A DNA stretch of 6,964 nucleotides from Hydrogenophilales bacterium RIFOXYD1_FULL_62_11 (GTDB lineage Bacteria; Pseudomonadota; Gammaproteobacteria; Burkholderiales; Thiobacillaceae). Positions 1-5,128 of this stretch are shown piece after piece. How positions within the stretch are numbered: position 1 is the stretch's first letter; each line of letters starts with the position of its first letter. The position numbers and the translations under genes are program-made. A model generated the notes under the pieces. That model saw nothing but the letters and a program-made list of their open reading frames with translations. It did not search any database and had not been told where the DNA came from. The stretch covers positions 5,934 to 12,897 of the forward strand of contig MGZO01000056.1 of the NCBI GenBank assembly GCA_001802655.1, read 5' to 3'.

Positions 1-1706
1 AGCCGCAGCATGGGGCCCGCGGCATTCGCGAAAACGCGTTGGTGACGCTCAACATCTACTTCCCGGATCAGGAATCGACCAGGAACAAGCTCGAGAAGAA
101 CCAGATGTGGGCGACCCACCAGTCCTCCACGCCGATCGCGAGGTTCGTGAAGTATTTCCGCGACAAGAAAGCCTCCCTGGACGCGGTGCTCAATGAGGTC
201 GGGCAGGGCGACCGCGTGGTGCAGGCCTATCTGACGCTGGCGATCTTCACGCAAGGTGACGGTGACGATGAGTTGTCGCGCCAGAAGACGGAGGAGCGCT
301 CTGTCGCCGCCAGCATCAATGCCCAGGCGTACTGGCGCGAGTTCAACTTCCAGATGATGCAGGACCGCTTCATGGTTCTGCCGTTCTTCTCTCAGGCGCT
401 GCCCTTTGCCTCCGACGATGGCATCAAGAAGACGCTGGAGCGGTACAAGACCATGTCGGGCAAGCATGCCACCTGCCTGATGCCGGTCATGGGCCAGTGG
501 CGCGGCACGGGTTCACCGATGCTGACGCTCTTTGCCCGCGACGGCCAGGTGCAGCCCATCTCGCAGTGGGACACCGACAGCAACATGAACTTCCTGGTCG
601 CCGCGCAGTCCGGTAGCGGTAAGTCCGTGCTGTGCCAGGCCCTCATCGCCGCGTTCCGGTCTATCCAGGGCCGCGCCTGGATCATCGACGTAGGCGACTC
701 CTACAAGAACCTATGCGAGCTGCTCGAAGGCCAGTACCTCGACTTCGACGGCCAGAAGCACATTAGCTTGAACCCCTTCACGCTGGTGGAGGACTTCGAC
801 GAAGAGGCCGACATGATTGCCGGCATCGTCAGCATCATGATCGCACCGACGCAGGGGCTGGATGATTTCCAGCTCCCGGCGCTGAAGAAGGCGATGAAGG
901 ACATCTGGTCCGTGCACGGCAACATGTGCACGATCGACCACCTGGCCGCAAAGCTGCTGGAGTCAGACCGTCGCGAGATCAGCGACATGGGCCACCAGCT
1001 CAACAGCTTCACCTCTGCCGGCGTTTATGGCCGCTACTTCAACTCCCCCAACAACGTCGCGGTCGACAACCCGCTGACGGTCTTGGAGCTGGGTGCCCTG
1101 AAGGCCAAGCCCCACCTGCAGCGCGTGGTGCTGCTCTCGCTGATGTTCCAGATCAGCCAGGCGGTCTACATGGGCGACCGCAAGACCAAGTCAATGCTGC
1201 TGATCGACGAGGCGTGGCAGCTGCTGGCCTCGGATGAAACGGCCGAGTTCATCGAACGCGCCTACCGTCAGTACCGAAAAGTCGGCGCCTCCGTCGGGGT
1301 GATTACACAGTCCGTGATGGACGTGTGGGAAACCAAGGGTGGTCGAGCGATCGCAGAGAACTCCGCGCACCTCTATCTGCTCAAGCAGAAGGCGGATTCT
1401 ATCGATGCCGTAGAGCGTGACAACAGGCTCCCGTTCGGCAAGTGGGGCTACGACATGCTCAAGACCGTGCACACGAACAAGGGCGAGTACTCCGAGATCC
1501 TGTGTGTCACGCCCTACGGCGTCGGCATCGGGCGCCTAATCCTCAACAACATGCAGAAGGTGCTGTTCTCCACGGATGCGCCGGATGTGGCCGCCCTGCG
1601 CACGTTGCGCCAGGAGGGCAAGACGCTGTTGGAAGCGATCCAGGTGCGCGTTAGCCAGAAATTCGGCACTCCGTCTGACCAGGCACAAGGGAGGCGCGCA
1701 GCATGA
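1..1706 (+). CDS. traC: TraC, VirB4-class conjugation ATPase (5' end outside window)
   Basis: TraC is the cytoplasmic/inner-membrane ATPase that drives pilus assembly and substrate passage in F-type type IV secretion. The reading frame is already open at base 3 and reads through the left edge, so the N-terminal part is missing; the TTG at 39 is not the real start. Numbering from the codon at 39, a Walker A motif (AAQSGSGKS) lies at residues 188-196 and a Walker B (LLIDEAW) at 387-393. They are followed by an arginine-containing YRQYRKVG stretch and an ITQS motif at 422-425, as in VirB4/TraC ATPases. The region before Walker A is the less conserved TraC N-domain. About 567 codons are visible, against roughly 870-880 residues for F TraC, so about a third is missing. 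The stop overlaps the trbI start as ATGA (1703-1706). Family call is firm; nothing looks damaged. Confidence 0.95.
   Translation, partial: PQHGARGIRENALVTLNIYFPDQESTRNKLEKNQMWATHQSSTPIARFVKYFRDKKASLDAVLNEVGQGDRVVQAYLTLAIFTQGDGDDELSRQKTEERSVAASINAQAYWREFNFQMMQDRFMVLPFFSQALPFASDDGIKKTLERYKTMSGKHATCLMPVMGQWRGTGSPMLTLFARDGQVQPISQWDTDSNMNFLVAAQSGSGKSVLCQALIAAFRSIQGRAWIIDVGDSYKNLCELLEGQYLDFDGQKHISLNPFTLVEDFDEEADMIAGIVSIMIAPTQGLDDFQLPALKKAMKDIWSVHGNMCTIDHLAAKLLESDRREISDMGHQLNSFTSAGVYGRYFNSPNNVAVDNPLTVLELGALKAKPHLQRVVLLSLMFQISQAVYMGDRKTKSMLLIDEAWQLLASDETAEFIERAYRQYRKVGASVGVITQSVMDVWETKGGRAIAENSAHLYLLKQKADSIDAVERDNRLPFGKWGYDMLKTVHTNKGEYSEILCVTPYGVGIGRLILNNMQKVLFSTDAPDVAALRTLRQEGKTLLEAIQVRVSQKFGTPSDQAQGRRAA
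1689..1694 (+). promoter_or_regulatory. Ribosome-binding site of trbI
   Basis: GGGAGG lies inside the 3' end of traC, 8 nt before the ATG at 1703. It supports that start over any internal one. The preceding bases give ACAAGGGAGG, which contains an ANGGA core (1688-1692) of the kind bound by CsrA proteins. Confidence 0.6.
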
Positions 1707-2101
1707 GCGAGATCCACGAAGCGGTCGCCGCACCGAAGAAGCCGGCCTCAGCGGGCCTGAGCCTCGGTAGCCTTGCGCTGATCCTCCTCTATCCCCTCGT
1801 TGTCACCGGCTTGGGGGGGGTATGGGCCAACCAGAAGGCAGAGGAAAAGGTCATGGTGCAGGCCCTCAAGTCGCCGCCCGTCGTGGTGGTGGATGACTTG
1901 TCCCTGATCAAGTTGGCCATCGATAACGGCGCCAATCGGTACGACGCGCGTGAAGTCAGTGCCGAGATTGCCCGGATCGTCCAGAACGCCGGCATGGGCG
2001 ATTCCATCGTGCTGAGCAAGTCGATGATCCTCTATGCGCCTGACAGCAACGAGGTTCGGGTGCGCAACGCCCAACCCGATCTGCAGCGGGGTCTGGAATG
2101 A
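1703..2101 (+). CDS. trbI: TrbI-like F-type conjugation inner-membrane protein
   Basis: A 132-residue protein with a short basic/polar N-terminus, one membrane segment at about residues 19-42 and a charged C-terminal domain. This matches F TrbI in size (about 128 aa), single-span topology and position directly after traC. F TrbI is an inner-membrane protein that influences pilus outgrowth and retraction. The C-terminal part (about 58-118) starts with a PPVVVVDD strand and has helix-forming stretches compatible with the TrbI family. I identify it mainly from size, topology and place, since the sequence itself is weakly distinctive. The start is set by the ATGA overlap with traC and the GGGAGG site at 1689-1694; the stop overlaps the next gene by ATGA. 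A run of eight G lies inside the membrane-segment codons. Confidence 0.75.
   Translation: MSEIHEAVAAPKKPASAGLSLGSLALILLYPLVVTGLGGVWANQKAEEKVMVQALKSPPVVVVDDLSLIKLAIDNGANRYDAREVSAEIARIVQNAGMGDSIVLSKSMILYAPDSNEVRVRNAQPDLQRGLE
1813..1820 (+). repeat. G8 homopolymer inside trbI
   Basis: Eight consecutive G residues encode part of the L-G-G-V stretch at the end of the TrbI membrane segment. As given, the frame is intact. A one-base change would truncate or garble TrbI early, so this is either a slippage-prone site or a place to check for sequencing error. Confidence 0.85.
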
Positions 2102-2610
2102 CGTCGGTCAGGCCGAGCCGCCGCCGGCGCCTGGCGGTGGTCCTGGTTGGGTTGGTGGCATCGGCATCGATCGTCGCGACGGCAGCCACTCAGGAAACGC
2201 CCTGGCGCATTGCATTGGACCTGGCAGAGGAAACCTGTCTGCCCTACCGCGTGTACGCGATTCGCATGGGCGAGGTGGATCCACAGCGCGGCGATTTCGT
2301 GGCTTTTCGCGCTACGGGTCTTGAGCCCCACTTCGTTGACGGCTCGCTCTTCACCAAACAGGTTCTGGGCGTCCCAGGTGACCGGGTTGTCGTGGGATTC
2401 GATGGGGCGACTGTCAACGGCACCTTTCTCGCCTTCACCGACCGCGCGATCAAGAAGCTCGGCATCCCGCGCGCCGCTCGGGTGGCCAGCTACACCTTGG
2501 GCCAAGGCGAGCTCTTCATGGCCGGTACCGAGCCGGGCGCCTTCGATTCGCGCTACTACGGTCCGGTGCGCGCCTCCGCACTCGTCGGCTCGTCGAGGCC
2601 GTTGCTGTGA
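2098..2610 (+). CDS. S26-family signal peptidase (TrhF/TrsF/RP4-TraF-like), Cys at nucleophile position
   Basis: A 170-residue single-span membrane protease of the kind used by conjugation systems to mature pilin or other exported parts. A basic N-terminus (RRRR at 8-11) is followed by a membrane anchor at about 12-30. The catalytic-domain blocks then follow in order: ETCLPYRVY (45-53) at the nucleophile box, RGDFVAF (64-70), TKQVLGVPGD (86-95) carrying the general-base lysine K87, and the C-terminal box GELFMAGTEPGAF (137-149) with DSRYYGPV (150-157). In LepB and RP4 TraF the nucleophile is serine in an S-x-P context; here C47 occupies that place. Symbols differ between elements (trhF, trsF, traF), and F's own TraF is an unrelated thioredoxin-fold protein, so I give none. 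The ATGA overlap with trbI fixes the start; the upstream Shine-Dalgarno is weak (GGGG near 2088-2091), suggesting coupling to trbI. The gene ends in a GTGA overlap. Confidence 0.88.
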   Translation: MTSVRPSRRRRLAVVLVGLVASASIVATAATQETPWRIALDLAEETCLPYRVYAIRMGEVDPQRGDFVAFRATGLEPHFVDGSLFTKQVLGVPGDRVVVGFDGATVNGTFLAFTDRAIKKLGIPRAARVASYTLGQGELFMAGTEPGAFDSRYYGPVRASALVGSSRPLL

Positions 2611-3887
2611 GGGCCGCGGTTCTGCTGGCCCTTGGAATGCTGATGCCAACGGTGGCGCTGGCCCAGGAGGCGCCCGAGTCTGCGGCCGAGTTCGCCGCAC
2701 GGATTGCCGAGATTCGCTCCAGCGCCCCTGAGATCGTGGGTGATGAAACGCTGCGGGCCCTGCCTGACGCTGCTCAGCGTGGATTGGAGGCCAATCCAGG
2801 CCTGGCCGAGCAGGTTAACGAAAGCGCTGGGGCGGTTTACCAGCAGGGAATCGAACTGGCCAAAGAGTTGGCCGGTCCCCAGTACATCGCGGCCGAGCAG
2901 AACGGGTCGATGGGCAGCTCGGGTCTGGTCGACCAGGCCACGCTCGAGCAGCAGAAGGCCGACGCCGAGCTGCGCTTCCGCATCTTCATCACCCAGGCAA
3001 TGAGCCGGGATGAGGTCAAGGCGTTGATGGAGGCTTACCGCGGCCGGACCGACGTTGCGTTGGTGCTGCGCGGCATGCTGCCGGACCAGGGGCTGACCCA
3101 GTTGCAGCAGTGGGTGGCCAACCTGCTCAAGCCGGTGGAAGAGGGCTTGCCGCTGCCCAACGTGATCATCGATCCCGAACCCTTCAACAACCTCGGCGTG
3201 GACCACGCCCCGGTGATGGCCCAGTACGACAGTGCCGGCAAGCTCATCGCGTACGTGCTCGGCATGACGTCGGTGGACTGGCTCAACGACCAGGTCGAAG
3301 CCGGTGCCCGCGGCAACATCGGGTCCTACGGGTCGACGGTTGCTGTGGCCGAGCAGGACATCATCGAGGTGATGCAGCGCCGCGCCGAACGCTATGACTG
3401 GGCGGCCGCCGGGGATCGCGCCTTGGGTCGCTTCTGGGCACGTACGGAACATCACGAGCTGCCCCGGGTGACCTCGCCCCGTCAGAGGACCCTCGATCCG
3501 ACCGTTGAAATCGGTCAAACCATCCAGACGCCCGACGGAACGGTGATCGCCCGCGCCGGCGATCGCATCAATCCGCTCGAGGCCGCTCCCTTCACTCAGA
3601 CGCTCCTGTTCTTCGATCCGGGCGATGCCGAGCAGGTGCGATGGGCCAAGGCCCAAGTGGACGTGCGCAAGGGGATGGGGGTCGTGGCGATGGCCACCCA
3701 GCTGCGCTCGCTCGATGGACTGGAAGCGCTGGGCAAGATGAGCGACAGCTTGGGCGCGAGGATCTATGCGCTCCCGCGCGATGTGCGCGACCGGTTTCAC
3801 GTCCAGCGCGTGCCCACTCTGGTGCGTGCAGAAGGCCTGCACTTCGTGATCGACGAACAGCGGCCGTCCGACCGGCCGGAGGGCTAA
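2607..3887 (+). CDS. traW: TrbC-TraW fusion, periplasmic pilus assembly protein
   Basis: A 426-residue exported protein combining two F pilus-assembly factors. Residues 1-19 form a signal peptide ending VALA, with cleavage likely before Q20. Residues about 20-120 are a helical, acidic/Ala-rich spacer. About 121-245 match TrbC (FRIFITQAMSRDEV at 124-137, then RGMLPDQGLTQL at 155-166). About 250-418 match TraW (FWART near 266-270, an IGQTIQTPDGTVIARAGDRINPL stretch in the 280s to 320s, and VPTLVRAEGLHFVIDEQ at 402-418). In F these are separate genes on either side of traU; fused versions occur in SXT/R27-type systems. The protein has no cysteine, so any thioredoxin-like fold in the TrbC part is not redox-active. 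The GTG start at 2607 overlaps the peptidase stop (GTGA) and has GAGG at 2595-2598. The gene ends with TAA three bases before csrA. Confidence 0.88.
   Translation: MRAAVLLALGMLMPTVALAQEAPESAAEFAARIAEIRSSAPEIVGDETLRALPDAAQRGLEANPGLAEQVNESAGAVYQQGIELAKELAGPQYIAAEQNGSMGSSGLVDQATLEQQKADAELRFRIFITQAMSRDEVKALMEAYRGRTDVALVLRGMLPDQGLTQLQQWVANLLKPVEEGLPLPNVIIDPEPFNNLGVDHAPVMAQYDSAGKLIAYVLGMTSVDWLNDQVEAGARGNIGSYGSTVAVAEQDIIEVMQRRAERYDWAAAGDRALGRFWARTEHHELPRVTSPRQRTLDPTVEIGQTIQTPDGTVIARAGDRINPLEAAPFTQTLLFFDPGDAEQVRWAKAQVDVRKGMGVVAMATQLRSLDGLEALGKMSDSLGARIYALPRDVRDRFHVQRVPTLVRAEGLHFVIDEQRPSDRPEG
3861..3878 (+). promoter_or_regulatory. GC hairpin abutting the csrA ribosome-binding site
   Basis: CGGCCG (3861-3866) and CGGCCG (3873-3878) form a six-pair, all-GC stem with the loop TCCGAC. 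The 3' arm supplies the first G of the GGAGGG ribosome-binding site. A competing stem is possible: GGCCGG (3874-3879) with CCGGCC (3913-3918) would enclose the Shine-Dalgarno and ATG in a loop. The pairing is read from the sequence; a regulatory role is inference, since these bases also encode the TraW C-terminus and GC-rich DNA gives such stems by chance. Confidence 0.35.
3878..3883 (+). promoter_or_regulatory. Ribosome-binding site of csrA
   Basis: GGAGGG, 7 nt before the ATG at 3891, is the strongest Shine-Dalgarno match of any gene start in the window. It is strong evidence that the 57-codon frame is translated. The GGA triplet could also serve as a CsrA contact, as in autoregulated csrA mRNAs. 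Confidence 0.75.
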
Positions 3888-3890
3888 GCA

Positions 3891-4064
3891 ATGCTGAAGT
3901 TGGGACGCCGTGCCGGCCAATCCATCCTGGTCGACGGCCAGGCAGAAATCGTTGTGCTGTCCATGAAGGACGGCGTGGCTCAGCTCGGCATCTTCGCCGA
4001 CAAGAAGGTCAAGGTCATGCGCAAGGAGCTCCTGCAGAAGCCACCCGTGGAGAAGCGTCGATGA
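3891..4064 (+). CDS. csrA: CsrA/RsmA-family RNA-binding translational regulator
   Basis: A 57-residue protein that aligns with E. coli CsrA without gaps over about the first 50 residues, about 17 identical by eye. It begins MLKLGRRAG against MLILTRRVG and has VKVMRKEL (40-47) against VSVHREEI. Residues known to matter for RNA binding are present: L4, R6, R7, V40, V42 and R44. CsrA dimers bind GGA motifs in mRNA leaders and alter translation or stability. Differences include A8 for V, F35-A-D for N-A-P, K45 for E and a short C-terminal tail (QKPPVEKRR). The gene has a near-ideal GGAGGG site, sits 3 nt after trbC-traW and overlaps traU by ATGA, so it is part of the transfer operon. CsrA-like genes on mobile elements are known, for example csrT of Legionella ICEs. 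Its targets are unknown. The family call is strong despite the small size. Confidence 0.88.
   Translation: MLKLGRRAGQSILVDGQAEIVVLSMKDGVAQLGIFADKKVKVMRKELLQKPPVEKRR
4049..4052 (+). promoter_or_regulatory. Ribosome-binding site of traU
   Basis: GGAG lies 8 nt before the ATG at 4061, inside the csrA 3' end. It favours 4061 over the next in-frame ATG at 4067 as the traU start. A GGA triplet is again present at the site. Confidence 0.5.
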
Positions 4065-5128
4065 GCATGCCATCCCTGGTGCGTGCATCAGTCCTCGTCC
4101 TGCTTATGCTGGCCGTCTCGAACCACGCAATGGCGCAGGACGCCGGCGGTGGAGGGGAGGGCGATGACTCCTCCGAGGGCCTGGGGGACGGCTGTCCGGA
4201 CCCCGAAGTGTTCACCAGCGGCAAGTTCCTGAAGGACCTGTGCTGGTCCTGCATGATGCCGATCCGGATCGCCGGCGCGAGTTCGGGCAAGGCAAGCAAG
4301 CTGCCCGGCGATACGGCCAATGGTGTGTGCGTGTGCCCAAGTGCCTCATTGATGGGCATGCCGACACCTGGCGTCACCTACGGCATGTGGAAGCCCACGC
4401 ATTTCGTCGAGAGCGTGCGCACCCCGGGCTGCTTCCCTGCCATTGGCCAGAAGACGGACATGGGCTCTCTCGCCCAGGCGGGCCAGGGCAGGACGTCGGA
4501 TGACTACGGCAGCGAGCGAGCATTTCGCTCCACCCATCTCTACCAGTTCCCCGTCGGCGCGGTGCTGGACATGGCCACCAGCAGCGCCTGCAGCGACTCC
4601 AGCTACGACCTGGACCTGCTGATGATGACGGAGATCGATCCGACCTATAACAACGACCAGCTGTCGGCGGTCATCAATCCCGAAAGCCATCTGTTCAATA
4701 ACCAGATCGCCATCGCTGCCTGCATGGTCGATGCTGCGGCAGCATCGGCTTTCCGGCCTATCCGCGAAATGTTCTGGTGCTTCGGGGCATGGGGCAACAC
4801 CTACCAGCTCACCGGCTTTTCCGAAGGCCAGTCCGCGGTCGTGGATGCCAGCGTCAGCAGTGCCCGCCTGATTGCGATCCAGCACAAGCGGTTCCTGATG
4901 AATCGCACCTATGGCAACTCCGCGGTTTGCGCCGCGCACCCGGAGCCCATGTACCCCAAGCAGCAGTATCGCTGGCAGGTCATGCATCCGGTTCCGCAGA
5001 AGAACGACAACGATTGGACGGGATCCAGCACGTTGCTCTCGCGCGAATGGCGCCACCGCCCCATTACCGGTGAGGACTGGGTCCAGGTCTTGTTCCGATA
5101 CGAAGAATGCTGCGTGCAAATCCCCTGA
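4061..5128 (+). CDS. traU: TraU, periplasmic F-type pilus assembly / DNA transfer protein
   Basis: A 355-residue exported protein; F TraU is about 330 aa and is needed for pilus assembly and especially DNA transfer. Residues 1-25 form a signal peptide ending NHAMA. A Gly/Asp/Glu-rich linker follows at 26-44. Diagnostic TraU blocks are LCWSCMMPIRIAG (60-72), the CVC pair at 90-92, the TPGCFP segment (121-126), NQIAIAACMVD (214-224), EMFWCFGAWG (236-245) followed by YQLTG, and the C-terminal YEECC (347-351). Twelve cysteines (45, 61, 64, 90, 92, 124, 177, 221, 240, 290, 350, 351) suggest a disulfide-rich fold needing periplasmic oxidation, as known for TraU. The frame is open far upstream, but the signal peptide, the ATGA overlap with csrA and the GGAG site place the start at 4061. 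It ends in a TGATG junction with traN. Confidence 0.93.
   Translation: MSMPSLVRASVLVLLMLAVSNHAMAQDAGGGGEGDDSSEGLGDGCPDPEVFTSGKFLKDLCWSCMMPIRIAGASSGKASKLPGDTANGVCVCPSASLMGMPTPGVTYGMWKPTHFVESVRTPGCFPAIGQKTDMGSLAQAGQGRTSDDYGSERAFRSTHLYQFPVGAVLDMATSSACSDSSYDLDLLMMTEIDPTYNNDQLSAVINPESHLFNNQIAIAACMVDAAAASAFRPIREMFWCFGAWGNTYQLTGFSEGQSAVVDASVSSARLIAIQHKRFLMNRTYGNSAVCAAHPEPMYPKQQYRWQVMHPVPQKNDNDWTGSSTLLSREWRHRPITGEDWVQVLFRYEECCVQIP

Noticed and set aside
39..41. TTG at 39 as the start of traC
   Set aside because: The frame is open to the left edge with TraC-like sequence before it, and the visible protein is too short for a whole TraC.
2147..2731. A 194-codon plus-strand frame overlapping the peptidase
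   Set aside because: Its Trp/Ser/Arg-rich translation is typical of an out-of-frame read; the S26 motifs are in the frame starting at 2098.
4024..4033. Perfect 10-base palindrome AGGAGCTCCT inside csrA
   Set aside because: It has no loop, encodes conserved-type CsrA residues (K45-E46-L47-L48), and one such palindrome is expected by chance; no sign of a terminator.
3641..4060. Upstream extension of the traU frame by 140 codons
   Set aside because: It overlaps the TraW C-terminus and all of csrA in another frame. The signal peptide, GGAG site and ATGA overlap place the start at 4061.
2556..4088. A 510-codon open frame on the minus strand across trbC-traW and csrA
   Set aside because: It is the antisense of well-supported plus-strand genes in GC-rich DNA, where such shadows are common. 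Its translation is His/Gly/Leu/Arg-rich with no recognisable domain.
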